Below, one piece after another: positions 9,215 to 17,842 of a DNA stretch of 32,394 nucleotides. Positions within the stretch are counted from its first letter, which is position 1, and each line of letters opens with the position of its first letter. Below the pieces are notes generated by a model, which was not told the DNA's origin, did not search any database, and was given only the letters and a program-made list of their open reading frames with translations. This DNA comes from Eubacterium sp. (GTDB taxonomy: Bacteria; Bacillota; Clostridia; Lachnospirales; Lachnospiraceae): assembly GCA_017623885.1 (NCBI GenBank), contig JAGAOE010000138.1, forward strand, positions 1 to 32,394, written 5' to 3'. The position numbers and the translations under genes are program-made.

Positions 9215-9532
9215 CTATTCTTCTGTCGGCTCTGCAATAGCAGCCGCAGTAATCGGTTCCGTCGTAAGCAGTCTTTCAGAAGCAAGCGTTTCTTCACTTT
9301 CGTCTTCACCGAGGATTTTCACCTGTCCTTCGTATATTTCCTGCACTGCAGTAGATAAGGGTTTTTTCCCTTTCGCACGCGGAACAAGCGGGTCATCTCC
9401 GGCAATGAGCTGACGTGCACGCTTGGAAGCTGCAATAACGATGGAATAACGGCTGTTTACAACCGGTTCTTCACCGACCTCTGTCGTATTGTTTACTACC
9501 TTCATAAGCTCTACATAAGATGGATGTATCAT
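9215..9532 (-). CDS. rpoZ: DNA-directed RNA polymerase subunit omega
   Basis: The 105-aa protein starts MIHPSYVELMKVV and contains the conserved SRYSIVIAASKRARQL segment (about 27-42) of RpoZ/RPB6. Omega aids assembly of RNA polymerase by clamping beta-prime. Residues after about 75 form an acidic, variable tail (EDESEETLASE). It lies 2 bp after gmk, its usual neighbour, with AAAGGAGA before the ATG. Confidence 0.93.
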   Translation of the reverse strand: MIHPSYVELMKVVNNTTEVGEEPVVNSRYSIVIAASKRARQLIAGDDPLVPRAKGKKPLSTAVQEIYEGQVKILGEDESEETLASERLLTTEPITAAAIAEPTEE

Positions 9533-9534
9533 AA

Positions 9535-10173
9535 TTATTCTCCTTTCGAATATGCTGCCAGTGCAGCTTTTATTTCTAATAGAAACGATTCTTTTCGTTT
9601 TATTTTCGTATGTTCATTTTGCAGTATAGAATGCACTTGTTCTACACAGCTATCCAACTCGTAATTCACAATCAGATAATCATACGCCTCCACGCCGTCA
9701 CACTCTTCGGCTGCGCGGCAAAGTCTGTCTCGGATGACAGCCTCTGATTCCGTTCCCCGTCCGGTCAAACGTCTTTCCAGCTCCTCAAAGCTGGGCGGTG
9801 TCACAAATAACAGCACCGTATCCGGATACTTTTCCTTAATTTTCAAAGCACCCTGTATTTCGATTTCTAAAATAACGTCTTTTCCGTTCTCTAACTGCTC
9901 CTGCACATATGCCTTCGGTGTACCGTAATAATTGTTTACATAGCACGCATATTCCAGCAATTCATCATTTTTAATCATTTCCTCGAAAGCTTCTGTCGAA
10001 CGAAAAAAGTATTCTTTGCCATCGGTCTCACCCGGTCGCGGTGATCGCGTCGTTGCAGAAATAGACAATGCATAATTATCCGGGTATTTTTCCAGCAATT
10101 GTTTCATGATTGTTCCTTTTCCGGAACCGGAAAAACCGGATACAACGGTTAAAATACCTGTCTTTTTTTCCAT
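9535..10173 (-). CDS. gmk: Guanylate kinase
   Basis: The 212-aa protein has the P-loop GFSGSGKGT (13-21) and the GMP-binding segment SISATTRSPRPGE followed by GKEYFF (about 37-57). It phosphorylates GMP to GDP. Length is normal. GGAGG spans the end of remA just before its ATG. The order yicC-remA-gmk-rpoZ is widely kept in Firmicutes. Confidence 0.97.
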   Translation of the reverse strand: MEKKTGILTVVSGFSGSGKGTIMKQLLEKYPDNYALSISATTRSPRPGETDGKEYFFRSTEAFEEMIKNDELLEYACYVNNYYGTPKAYVQEQLENGKDVILEIEIQGALKIKEKYPDTVLLFVTPPSFEELERRLTGRGTESEAVIRDRLCRAAEECDGVEAYDYLIVNYELDSCVEQVHSILQNEHTKIKRKESFLLEIKAALAAYSKGE

Positions 10174-10176
10174 GAT

Positions 10177-10437
10177 TTACTCCTCCGTAGTTACGTGTGC
10201 CGGATTTTTCATTCTTCCGGCTAATGTATCCGGAAGTAATGCGGATAAAATGACACGATCATTTTCGGTAAATATAACTGCTCGTGTGCGACGCCCCTGT
10301 GTCGCATCTATCAGACGAGACTCTTCTTTTGCCTTTTGAACCATACGCTTTGCAGGCGCTGAGTCCGGTGTAATCATCGCAACGATTTTGTCGGCATTTA
10401 TAATATTACCAAATCCGATGTTCATAAAATTACTCAA
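10177..10437 (-). CDS. remA: RemA/DUF370 family DNA-binding regulator
   Basis: The 86-aa protein has the RemA core INIGFGN-like N-terminus, PDSAPAKRMVQ and the segment LIDATQGRRTRAVIF. In B. subtilis RemA is a ring-forming DNA-binding activator of biofilm matrix genes, and the family is common upstream of gmk. The start is not settled. A TTG at 10437 lies inside the end of yicC and gives MSNFMNIGFGN, which fits family length. ATG 10425, four bases after the yicC stop, would begin directly at MNIGFGN. GGGAG is 13 bases before the TTG and 25 before the ATG, so I keep TTG. Confidence 0.92.
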   Translation of the reverse strand: MSNFMNIGFGNIINADKIVAMITPDSAPAKRMVQKAKEESRLIDATQGRRTRAVIFTENDRVILSALLPDTLAGRMKNPAHVTTEE

Positions 10438-11308
10438 TATTCTGTATCTGCTCCCTTACCTTTTCAATGTCTGTTTTCAAATTGATACCTGTATCAGAAA
10501 TCGACAGATCATTTGATTTTGATAAAATCGTATTTGCTTCACGATTCATCTCCTGCGCAATAAAGTCAAGCTTTCTTCCGACACTGCCGCCGGTACCGAG
10601 CACATCTTTCATAGCTTTGATATGGCTGCGGAGACGTACCAATTCTTCATCTACGCAGATTTTATCTGCAAACAATGTCACCTCTGTAGCGATGCGTCCT
10701 TCGTCAATCTGAGCATCCTGCAACAAATCATGAATCTTGGTCTGCAGCTTTGCGCGGTATTCTGAGATGATTTCCGGTGAACGTGTCTCAATATAATCGA
10801 CATATCCGCCCATCTGATCCAGCTTATCCACCAAATCCTGCTTCAGATGTGCACCTTCGCTGACACGTGCCTCTACAAACTTTTCACAGGCACCGCGAAC
10901 CGCTTTTTCCAAGACAGTTCCCAGCTCTTTCTCATCCGTGTCTTCTTCTTCCATTACAAAGACTTCCGGGTAACGAGACAGACTGCTGACGCGAATATCG
11001 TTTTCCAGCCCAAAGGTCTGTGCAATCTGGTTTAAGTATTTCAAATACTGTCCTGCCAGTTGCTCATTGTACTTTAAAGCAAATCCTGTTTCTGAGAGAT
11101 TCTCATAAGAAACAAATACATCTACCTTTCCTCTTTCCATATACTCTTTGAGCATATTGCGAATGGCATTTTCAAAGAAACTGAGTTTTTTAGGTATTTT
11201 GATGCTGACATCCAGGTAGCGATGATTGACTGCTTTCATCTCCACAGTCATCTTCCATTGCCCTTCGGTCACTTCGCATCTTCCAAACCCGGTCATGCTT
11301 TTTATCAT
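10430..11308 (-). CDS. yicC: YicC family endoribonuclease-like protein
   Basis: From ATG 11308 the protein is 292 aa, the standard YicC length, beginning MIKSMTGFGR. The family's typical VNHRYLDVSIKIP segment follows at about 27-39, with the conserved C-terminal region near IAQEMNREANTILSKS. Family members have been reported as endoribonucleases. GGAGG six bases upstream fixes the start; the open frame to 11335 is not needed. It is the first gene of the long minus-strand operon, fed by the promoter at 11397-11425, and overlaps remA. Confidence 0.95.
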   Translation of the reverse strand: MIKSMTGFGRCEVTEGQWKMTVEMKAVNHRYLDVSIKIPKKLSFFENAIRNMLKEYMERGKVDVFVSYENLSETGFALKYNEQLAGQYLKYLNQIAQTFGLENDIRVSSLSRYPEVFVMEEEDTDEKELGTVLEKAVRGACEKFVEARVSEGAHLKQDLVDKLDQMGGYVDYIETRSPEIISEYRAKLQTKIHDLLQDAQIDEGRIATEVTLFADKICVDEELVRLRSHIKAMKDVLGTGGSVGRKLDFIAQEMNREANTILSKSNDLSISDTGINLKTDIEKVREQIQNIE

Positions 11309-11396
11309 AAAATCCTCCAATACAAGGGACCCCACATCCCCTTCTGTAATAATCTATGCATCCCATTTCCCCTTATTTGTATGCATAATCATCGTT

Positions 11397-11425
11397 ATTA
11401 TAAGTCAAATGTTGCCATTCGTCAA
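11397..11425 (-). promoter_or_regulatory. Promoter of the yicC-remA-gmk-rpoZ operon
   Basis: On the minus strand: -35 TTGACG (11420-11425), a 17-bp spacer and a perfect -10 TATAAT (11397-11402). This is the best promoter match in the window and implies a leader of about 80 nt before yicC. Its -35 lies inside the spacer of the opposing rqcH promoter. Confidence 0.75.
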
Positions 11426-11430
11426 ATGTT
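11404..11430. repeat. 10-bp direct repeat across the divergent promoters
   Basis: GTCAAATGTT occurs at 11404-11413 and again at 11421-11430, a 17-bp period. The copies cover the spacer and the -35 of the yicC promoter and flank the -35 of the rqcH promoter. They could be half-sites for a regulator, or arise because both contain promoter sequence. Confidence 0.4.
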
Positions 11431-11440
11431 TTGCTAAAAT
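11412..11440 (+). promoter_or_regulatory. Sigma-A-type promoter for rqcH
   Basis: The plus strand shows -35 TTGCCA (11412-11417), a 17-bp spacer and -10 TAAAAT (11435-11440), about 25 bases ahead of the rqcH start. The site interlocks with the opposing yicC promoter, so both cannot easily be occupied at once. Confidence 0.6.
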
Positions 11441-11465
11441 AACGAATCATAAAGGAGGACAAACA

Positions 11466-13214
11466 ATGGCTTTTGATGGAATTGTTGTTGCAAATATTAT
11501 AAAAGAACTAAATGAGACCATACTGGACGGCAGAATCAGCAAAATCGCTCAGCCGGAAAGTGATGCGCTTCTCTTGACAATCAAAGGAAAACAGGGTCAG
11601 CATCGACTGTTGATTTCTGCCAGTGCATCGCTTCCATTTGTATATTTGACACAGACGAACAAACCCAGTCCCATGACGGCACCGAATTTTTGTATGCTGC
11701 TTCGCAAATTTATTGCAAACGGCAAAATTGTCCGCATCTGTCAGCCGGGCTTGGAACGCATTATTTGTTTTGAAATCGAACATTTTGACGAACTCGGTGA
11801 TTTGCGCAAAAAGAAAATGTATGTGGAACTGATGGGAAAACACAGTAATATCATCTTCTGCAATGAGGAAGATCGCATCATTGACAGTATCAAGCATATT
11901 CCTGCATCGATCAGCTCTGTGCGCGAAGTGTTGCCCGGACGTGATTACTTTATACCGAATACACAGGAAAAACAAGATCCGCTTTCTGCTACGCCGGAAA
12001 GTATCGCCCTGACTGCCTTAAATCGCCCGCTTTCTATCGGAAAAGCATTCTATATGACTTATACAGGTATCAGTCCTACCATCGCGAATGAAATCTGTCA
12101 CCGTGCCGGTCTGGATGCCGATGCTCATACCGACAGCTTATCCGATAATGAAAAAACACATTTAGCAAATGAATTTTTCTGGGTATTAGCAGATATTAAG
12201 GATGGCTCGTTTGCTCCCTGTATCATAAAAAAAGATTCGGAACCGATCGAATTTTCTGCGATACACCTGCATGAATACGATGATTTTGCACAATATCATA
12301 TCGAGAAATATGACTCTATCTCGCAAGTACTGGAACAATTTTATGCACAGCGTGACCAGTATACACGTATTCGACAAAAATCGTTCGACTTACGCCGAAT
12401 CGTATCCACTGCACTGGAACGCGATGTAAAAAAGCTTTCTTTACAACAAAAACAGCTAAAAGACACTGAAAAACGCGAAAAATATAAGGTCTACGGCGAA
12501 TTGCTTCAGGCATATGGTTATGGATTAGAAGAAGGTGCAAAAAAACTGGATGCCCTAAACTATTATACAAACGAGATGGTTTCAATTCCGCTGGACTCGC
12601 AGCTCAGTGCACAGGAAAATGCACAAAAATATTTTTCAAAATATAACAAACTCAAACGTACAAGTGACGCACTTTTGGAACTGACGGTCGAAGTACAAAA
12701 CGAAATCACTTATTTGGAGTCGGTATCGAATGCGTTGGATATTGCCGTAACGGAAGAAGATCTCAGCGCAATCAAGGAAGAATTGACGGTTTCCGGTTTT
12801 ATCAAAAAACATACGGCAAAAAAAGGCGCAAAAGCAGCAAAAAGCAAGCCTTTTCACTATCGCAGCTCCGATGGATTTGATATTTTTATCGGAAAAAATA
12901 ATTTGCAGAACGAAGAACTGACCTTTAAAGTTGCAAACGGTGGTGACTGGTGGTTTCATGCAAAAGGCATGCCTGGTTCACATGTCATCGTAAAGACAGA
13001 AGGTAAAGAATTACCGGATCGCACGTTTGAAGAAGCAGCCAGACTCGCAGGCTATTATTCGAAAGGTCGCGATGTCGAAAAGCTGGAAATTGATTATTTA
13101 CAGCGAAAAATTGTCAAAAAACCGAATGGTTCAGCGCCCGGATTTGTCGTGTATTACACCAATTATTCGATGGTGATTCATCCCGATATATCAGACATTC
13201 CAGTTGTTGAATAA
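11466..13214 (+). CDS. rqcH: Ribosome quality control protein RqcH (NFACT / FbpA family)
   Basis: From ATG 11466 the protein is 582 aa, the usual size. The ribosome binding site AAAGGAGG seven bases upstream fixes this start; the frame extends to 11226 but that part is antisense to yicC. Domains are NFACT-N (1-210), a helix-hairpin-helix and coiled-coil middle (about 270-440), and NFACT-R from about 455. The last begins FDIFIGKNNLQNEELTFK, followed by the GDWWFHAKGMPGSHVIV signature. RqcH binds stalled 50S-peptidyl-tRNA complexes and recruits tRNA-Ala for alanine tailing. The tRNA-binding Asp-Arg pair is here Glu97-Arg98. Older annotations call it a fibronectin-binding protein. Confidence 0.95.
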   Translation: MAFDGIVVANIIKELNETILDGRISKIAQPESDALLLTIKGKQGQHRLLISASASLPFVYLTQTNKPSPMTAPNFCMLLRKFIANGKIVRICQPGLERIICFEIEHFDELGDLRKKKMYVELMGKHSNIIFCNEEDRIIDSIKHIPASISSVREVLPGRDYFIPNTQEKQDPLSATPESIALTALNRPLSIGKAFYMTYTGISPTIANEICHRAGLDADAHTDSLSDNEKTHLANEFFWVLADIKDGSFAPCIIKKDSEPIEFSAIHLHEYDDFAQYHIEKYDSISQVLEQFYAQRDQYTRIRQKSFDLRRIVSTALERDVKKLSLQQKQLKDTEKREKYKVYGELLQAYGYGLEEGAKKLDALNYYTNEMVSIPLDSQLSAQENAQKYFSKYNKLKRTSDALLELTVEVQNEITYLESVSNALDIAVTEEDLSAIKEELTVSGFIKKHTAKKGAKAAKSKPFHYRSSDGFDIFIGKNNLQNEELTFKVANGGDWWFHAKGMPGSHVIVKTEGKELPDRTFEEAARLAGYYSKGRDVEKLEIDYLQRKIVKKPNGSAPGFVVYYTNYSMVIHPDISDIPVVE

Positions 13215-13232
13215 TATAGTAAAACTTGTCAG

Positions 13233-13261
13233 GTTTATTTGAAGCATTCCTTCACATACTA
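13233..13261 (+). promoter_or_regulatory. Candidate forespore sigma-G promoter of the SASP gene
   Basis: CATACTA at 13255-13261 matches the sigma-G/sigma-F -10 pattern CATnnTA. GTTTA at 13233-13237 is a four-of-five match to the -35 pattern, with 17 bases between. The position, about 70 bp before a SASP gene that is under sigma-G in Bacillus, supports the reading. It is inferred from consensus only. Confidence 0.45.
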
Positions 13262-13268
13262 GGATTAC

Positions 13269-13288
13269 CAACAGCACACAAGCTGTTG
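13269..13288 (+). other. Hairpin at the predicted 5' end of the SASP mRNA
   Basis: CAACAGC (13269-13275) and GCTGTTG (13282-13288) form a perfect 7-bp stem with a 6-base loop. No T-run follows, so it is not a good terminator for rqcH. If the sigma-G promoter is right, transcription starts near 13268 and this stem is at the extreme 5' end of the message. Confidence 0.5.
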
Positions 13289-13329
13289 ATAACTCAAATA
13301 GAATTTTACAAAGGAGGAACTGTTTCATT

Positions 13330-13530
13330 ATGTCAAGTAAGAATACTGCTTCCGTTCCGGAAGCCAAGGATGCTTTAAATCGTTTCAAATATGAGGTCGC
13401 AAGTGAGCTGGGTGTTCCCTTGAAGGAAGGATACAACGGAGATCTGACCTCCAGACAGAACGGTTCTGTCGGCGGATATATGGTTAAGAAAATGATTGAA
13501 GCACAGGAAAAGCAAATGGCCGGTAAATAA
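13330..13530 (+). CDS. Small acid-soluble spore protein, alpha/beta type
   Basis: The 66-aa protein contains the two diagnostic SASP segments. One is the germination protease site region KYEVASELGV (about 20-29). The other is the DNA-binding GDLTSRQNGSVGGYMVKKMI (38-57). Alpha/beta SASPs coat forespore DNA in an A-like form and protect it from UV and heat, then are degraded by GPR at germination. AAAGGAGG lies 12 bases before the ATG, an unusually wide spacing. The gene ends just before a strong terminator. Confidence 0.96.
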   Translation: MSSKNTASVPEAKDALNRFKYEVASELGVPLKEGYNGDLTSRQNGSVGGYMVKKMIEAQEKQMAGK

Positions 13531-13540
13531 AACCGAAAAA

Positions 13541-13577
13541 AAGAACCTTTCGTCTAAAGATGAGAGGTTCTTTTTTT
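13541..13577 (+). terminator. Bidirectional terminator between the SASP gene and recG
   Basis: AAGAACCTTTCGTC and GATGAGAGGTTCTT form a roughly 15-bp stem with a TAAA loop (arms 13541-13554 and about 13559-13572). It is followed by a T-run to 13577. A preceding A-run gives the matching T-run on the minus strand, so it can also end recG transcription (recG stops at 13583). Confidence 0.9.
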
Positions 13578-13582
13578 ACATT

Positions 13583-15640
13583 TTAAAGTGTCAGATTCAC
13601 AGCGCCTGATTGGAATATTTCCGTCATTTTTATGCGCAAATTTTCATGCGCTTCTGCCTGTAAATCCGGGTCATCACTTAATATACGCTTCACTTCATCG
13701 GCTGCATGCTGCAAAACCTTTGCATCGGTATAGATATCTGCAATCATAAAACTCATATCACCGGACTGACGAATCCCAAAGAAATCTCCCGGTCCGCGCA
13801 ATTTCAAATCTTCTGAGGCAATGAAAAATCCGTCATTCGACTTATTCAATATTTCTAAACGGTCTTTTGCCCGTTCAGAATCCGATGCGTTCATCATAAT
13901 GCAATAAGACTGTGCATCTCCGCGTCCGACACGTCCGCGCAACTGATGAAGCTGTGCCAGTCCGAATCGGTCAGCGTTTTCAATCATCATAACGGTCGCA
14001 TTCGGCACATTAACACCTACCTCTATCACCGTCGTCGATACGAGTACATCTGTCTCATGCGCTTGAAAAGCTTCCATAATCTGATTTTTTTCGGCCGCTT
14101 TCATTTTTCCGTGCAGACAGGCAACACGAATATCGGAAGGCAGCTCCTGCATCAGCTTTGCCGTATAATCTGTTACATTGTTTGCATCATAATTTTCCGA
14201 TGCTTCGACCAACGGACAGATAATATACACCTGATGACCGGCAGCGACTTCCTTTTCAATAAACGCATATGCTTTCGGCCGATAGGCTTCTCCTACGACG
14301 CAATTTTTTATCGGTAATCTCGTAGCCGGCACCTCATCCATCACAGAAATGTCCATATCTCCGTACAAAATAATCGCTAAGGTACGCGGAATCGGTGTTG
14401 CACTCATTACCAAAATGTGCGGGGTCTGTCCTTTTTCAGCAAACAATTCACGCTGTCGAACGCCAAACCGATGTTGTTCATCTGTGATAACAAGTGCCAG
14501 CTTTTTATAAGATACCGCCTCTTGTATGAGTGCATGTGTACCTATAATCAATGCATCGGTATGCTGTTCGATTTGTGCGTAAGCTTCTCTTTTTTGTTTC
14601 GCTGTCATCGAGCCGGTTAGCAATACAATCTTTTTTTGAATTCCAAAACGCTCACACAATTCCCGAAATGATACTTCGTGTTGTTTTGCCAATACTTCTG
14701 TCGGTGCCATAATGGCAGACTGGTAGCCGTGATCCGACGCAAACAACATCGCCAAAAATGCCACAATCGTTTTTCCGCTTCCCACATCTCCCTGTATCAG
14801 CCGCTGCATCAGCACATCCGCCTGCATATCGCGTAACACTTCCCCTAACGTACGGGCTTGCGCACCGGTAAGTTCATATGGAAGCTTTTTTATATAAGTA
14901 TCTATCTGCTCTGTATTCGAAAATGTATATGGATTTTTTTGTTTTTCTTCTCCTCTTTTTTGCAATTGCATCGTCATCAAAAAAAGAAAAAACTCATCAA
15001 ATACCATGCGTTTACGTGCAAATGTAAGCGTCTCTAAGGTATCCGGAAAATGGATCTGATCAAGAGCATAATTATACTCTGCCAGCTCATAGCGTTTTCG
15101 TACATCCAAGGGAAGATACTCAAAAAAATTATCACATTTTTCCAACGCATTTTTTATTGTCTTTATAAGGAAACGATTTGTGATTCCACGTGTCAGCGAA
15201 TAGACGGGCTGCATGGTTTCTTCGAACAATGCATAGTCTTCCGGTGCAAATAATGCCGGCTGTTCCATATGAAACACATTCTTTTTTTCGATAACCTTTC
15301 CATATAAGATGACCGTTTTGCCTTTTTTTAGACCATTTGCAATATAGGGAAGCCGAAACCAGATCGCCTCTAAAGAAGCACCATTCTCCTGACCTTTACA
15401 GACAGTGATCGTCATGGCACGTGTCCGGCGAACAACCGCTGATGCTTTCAGACGTACAATGACTGCTGCGGTCTGGTTATCCTTTAACTCATTGATTTCA
15501 ACTGCGCGTGGGTATTTTACATAATCTCTGGGAAAATGAAGGAGTATATCACCAACGGTGTATACTCCCATTTTTTGTAAAAGTCCTTCAGTTTTCTCAC
15601 CCACGCCCTTCACTTCCCGAATAGGCGTCTTTACATTCAT
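13583..15640 (-). CDS. recG: ATP-dependent DNA helicase RecG
   Basis: The 685-aa protein is full length. An N-terminal OB-type wedge domain spans about 60-150. The helicase core follows with Walker A GDVGSGKT (284-291), DEQH box (387-390, DEQHRFG) and motif VI region LHQLRGRVGRGD. RecG remodels stalled replication forks and branch-migrates Holliday junctions. It begins 3 bp after fakA, as in the yloU-yloV-recG neighbourhood of Bacillus (which has extra genes between). Confidence 0.97.
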   Translation of the reverse strand: MNVKTPIREVKGVGEKTEGLLQKMGVYTVGDILLHFPRDYVKYPRAVEINELKDNQTAAVIVRLKASAVVRRTRAMTITVCKGQENGASLEAIWFRLPYIANGLKKGKTVILYGKVIEKKNVFHMEQPALFAPEDYALFEETMQPVYSLTRGITNRFLIKTIKNALEKCDNFFEYLPLDVRKRYELAEYNYALDQIHFPDTLETLTFARKRMVFDEFFLFLMTMQLQKRGEEKQKNPYTFSNTEQIDTYIKKLPYELTGAQARTLGEVLRDMQADVLMQRLIQGDVGSGKTIVAFLAMLFASDHGYQSAIMAPTEVLAKQHEVSFRELCERFGIQKKIVLLTGSMTAKQKREAYAQIEQHTDALIIGTHALIQEAVSYKKLALVITDEQHRFGVRQRELFAEKGQTPHILVMSATPIPRTLAIILYGDMDISVMDEVPATRLPIKNCVVGEAYRPKAYAFIEKEVAAGHQVYIICPLVEASENYDANNVTDYTAKLMQELPSDIRVACLHGKMKAAEKNQIMEAFQAHETDVLVSTTVIEVGVNVPNATVMMIENADRFGLAQLHQLRGRVGRGDAQSYCIMMNASDSERAKDRLEILNKSNDGFFIASEDLKLRGPGDFFGIRQSGDMSFMIADIYTDAKVLQHAADEVKRILSDDPDLQAEAHENLRIKMTEIFQSGAVNLTL

Positions 15641-15643
15641 ATT

Positions 15644-17308
15644 CTACTCCACTGATAAAATATAGTAATAGATGGGCTGACCGCCATTGTTTACTTCTAC
15701 TTCTAAGTCAGCATATTTTTCCTGCAACTGTTCTGCCAGTGACTGCGCATCTTTTTCGTCAACATCTGCGCCGTAGTACAGACTGATAATACCACTCTCA
15801 TCATCTACCATCTGTTCTACCATTTCGAGCAAGGTCTGCTCCATATCTGTACCGACAGAAATAATACCGGCATCGCCGATGCCCATGTAATCATTTTCTT
15901 TGATTTCTTTATCATCGATGACCGTATCGCGCACCGCATAAGTGATTTGACCACTCTTTACGTTGTTCAATGCTTCCGTCATCTGTGCTGCATTTTCTTC
16001 TGCACTCTGATCCGGAATGAAATTAATCAACGCACTGATTCCCTGCGGAATCGTTTTGGTCGGAATCACAAATATCTTCTTTTCCTCTGACAGTGCCGCC
16101 GCCTGATTCGCTGCCAGTATAATGTTTTTATTGTTCGGAAGAACAAAAATATTCTTAGCAGGAACTTTCTCGATTGCAGATAAAATATCTTCGGTGCTGG
16201 GGTTCATCGTCTGACCACCCTCTATCATCATATCCACGCCGAGATCACGGAAGATTTCACTCAGTCCTGCACCGGCAGAAACACTGATAAATCCTATTTC
16301 TTTCCATTCCTGTGTCGCCTGCTCGGCTGCCTGTTCTTCTGCGAGCTTTTGTGCATCTTTAATCAGACGTTCCTGATGTTCTTCACGCATGTTGTCGATT
16401 TTAATCTTGCTGAGAGAACCATGCTTCAATGCTTCCTGAATCGCTAATCCGGGATCATTGGTATGTACATGGGTCTTCACGATCTCATCATCTGCTACCA
16501 CGACAATCGAATCACCGATGGAAGTAAGAAATGCCTTGTATGCATTGATTTCGGCATCTGTCATCGTCTGATTTAAGACAATGATGAACTCTGTACAATA
16601 TCCAAACTTGATTTCCGCTTCTGTCTCTGCCGAGATCTTCACGACACCTGCAGATGACTCCGGTTTTTCAAATTTGCTGTAATCAACTTCTTTTCCTAAA
16701 AGTGCATCATATGCACCCTGAAGAACAACGACCAGACCTTGTCCGCCGGAATCCACGACACCTGCCTGCTTTAATACCGGCAACATGTCAGGAGTCTTAT
16801 TGAGCACACGTTCTGCTTCGTCAATGACCGCTTTCAGATAAACCTCCAAATCATCGGTCTCTTCTACCATGTCGATTGCTTTGTCTGCCACACCGCGTGC
16901 GACCGTAAGAATCGTTCCCTCTTTCGGCTTCATAACCGCTTTATATGCAGTTTCTACCGCTTTGTCACATGCTTCTGCCAATACGACCGTGTCAATATAC
17001 TCATAATTTGCAATGACTTTTGTGAAGCCGCGAAACAACTGTGAAAGAATAACACCTGAATTTCCGCGTGCGCCTCGCAGTGAACCGGATGAAATCGCTT
17101 TTGCTACAGATTTCATCGTCGTCTTTTCTAAACTGCTGACCTCTTTTGCAGCAGCCATAATCGTCATTGACATATTTGTTCCGGTATCTCCGTCCGGAAC
17201 CGGAAATACATTCAGTTCATTAATCCACTCTTTTTTTGCCTCCAAGTTATTTGCACCGGCCAGAAACATTCTGGCAAGCATCGATGCATCTATCTTATCA
17301 GTTCCCAC
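15644..17308 (-). CDS. fakA: Fatty acid kinase subunit FakA (DAK2 domain, YloV)
   Basis: The 554-aa protein has an N-terminal DhaL/DAK2 nucleotide-binding domain (about 1-210) with NVFPVPDGDTGTNM (33-46) and RGARGNSGVILSQLFRG. A FakA middle domain follows, then a DegV-like C-terminal domain. FakA phosphorylates fatty acids presented by FakB for phospholipid synthesis. No fakB is visible nearby. The start is GTG with AGGAGG eight bases upstream. The gene follows the Asp23 gene by 12 bp. Confidence 0.92.
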   Translation of the reverse strand: MGTDKIDASMLARMFLAGANNLEAKKEWINELNVFPVPDGDTGTNMSMTIMAAAKEVSSLEKTTMKSVAKAISSGSLRGARGNSGVILSQLFRGFTKVIANYEYIDTVVLAEACDKAVETAYKAVMKPKEGTILTVARGVADKAIDMVEETDDLEVYLKAVIDEAERVLNKTPDMLPVLKQAGVVDSGGQGLVVVLQGAYDALLGKEVDYSKFEKPESSAGVVKISAETEAEIKFGYCTEFIIVLNQTMTDAEINAYKAFLTSIGDSIVVVADDEIVKTHVHTNDPGLAIQEALKHGSLSKIKIDNMREEHQERLIKDAQKLAEEQAAEQATQEWKEIGFISVSAGAGLSEIFRDLGVDMMIEGGQTMNPSTEDILSAIEKVPAKNIFVLPNNKNIILAANQAAALSEEKKIFVIPTKTIPQGISALINFIPDQSAEENAAQMTEALNNVKSGQITYAVRDTVIDDKEIKENDYMGIGDAGIISVGTDMEQTLLEMVEQMVDDESGIISLYYGADVDEKDAQSLAEQLQEKYADLEVEVNNGGQPIYYYILSVE

Positions 17309-17320
17309 TTATCTGTCCTC

Positions 17321-17680
17321 CTAATCGATTACTCGTACACCTTCTACGGAAATGTTAATCTGCTTTATTTTCATTCCTGTAAATTCTTCTACGCGATATT
17401 TAACAGTTTCTGTCAGATTGTCTGCCACTGTATAAATACTTACTCCGTAAGCTACAATCACATGAAAATCGATGCTAATCTCATTTTGGTCATCAATGGT
17501 CACATTTATACCATGTGAGAGATAGTCTCTCTTTAACAGCTTTACCAGTCCGTCCTTCATATTCACTGCAGCCATGCCAACAATACCAAAGCACTCTACT
17601 GCGACAGAGCCAGCATAGGTAGCGATGACATCCGGATCAATGGTAACAGTACCTAAAGAATTGGTTAATTGTCCATTCAT
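17321..17680 (-). CDS. Asp23/Gls24 family envelope stress response protein (YloU)
   Basis: The 119-aa protein matches the Asp23/DUF322 family, with the segments GTVTIDPDVIATYAGSVAVE and FHVIVAYGVSIYTVADNL. Family members are small proteins linked to the cell envelope or stress, and their biochemical role is unclear. Place, size and the partner fakA (YloV) match YloU of B. subtilis. GGAGG lies seven bases before the ATG. Confidence 0.92.
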   Translation of the reverse strand: MNGQLTNSLGTVTIDPDVIATYAGSVAVECFGIVGMAAVNMKDGLVKLLKRDYLSHGINVTIDDQNEISIDFHVIVAYGVSIYTVADNLTETVKYRVEEFTGMKIKQINISVEGVRVID

Positions 17681-17732
17681 AGTCGAACCTCCATATCGTC
17701 ATTCAGGCATAATATGTACCTTAGTCCATGTG

Positions 17733-17748
17733 AAAAGACCCTTCTTTT
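17733..17748 (-). other. Small hairpin in the yloU-side leader
   Basis: AAAAGA-CCCT-TCTTTT is an inverted repeat with a 4-base loop, and flanking TCCA/TGGA can add a few pairs. It lies about 50-70 bases upstream of the Asp23 gene, downstream of a possible -10 (TATAAA near 17776) whose -35 is poor. Function is unknown. Confidence 0.35.
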
Positions 17749-17842
17749 GGACATATGATGCCGTATTCTCCTATATTTTATACTATCTATCCGAAAAAAT
17801 AAACATATATTTGATTATTTTGCATTTTTTTTCAAATAAATC

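Noticed and set aside
11226..11465. N-terminal extension of RqcH
   Set aside because: It runs antisense through yicC and the promoter region; the canonical NFACT start with AAAGGAGG is at 11466.
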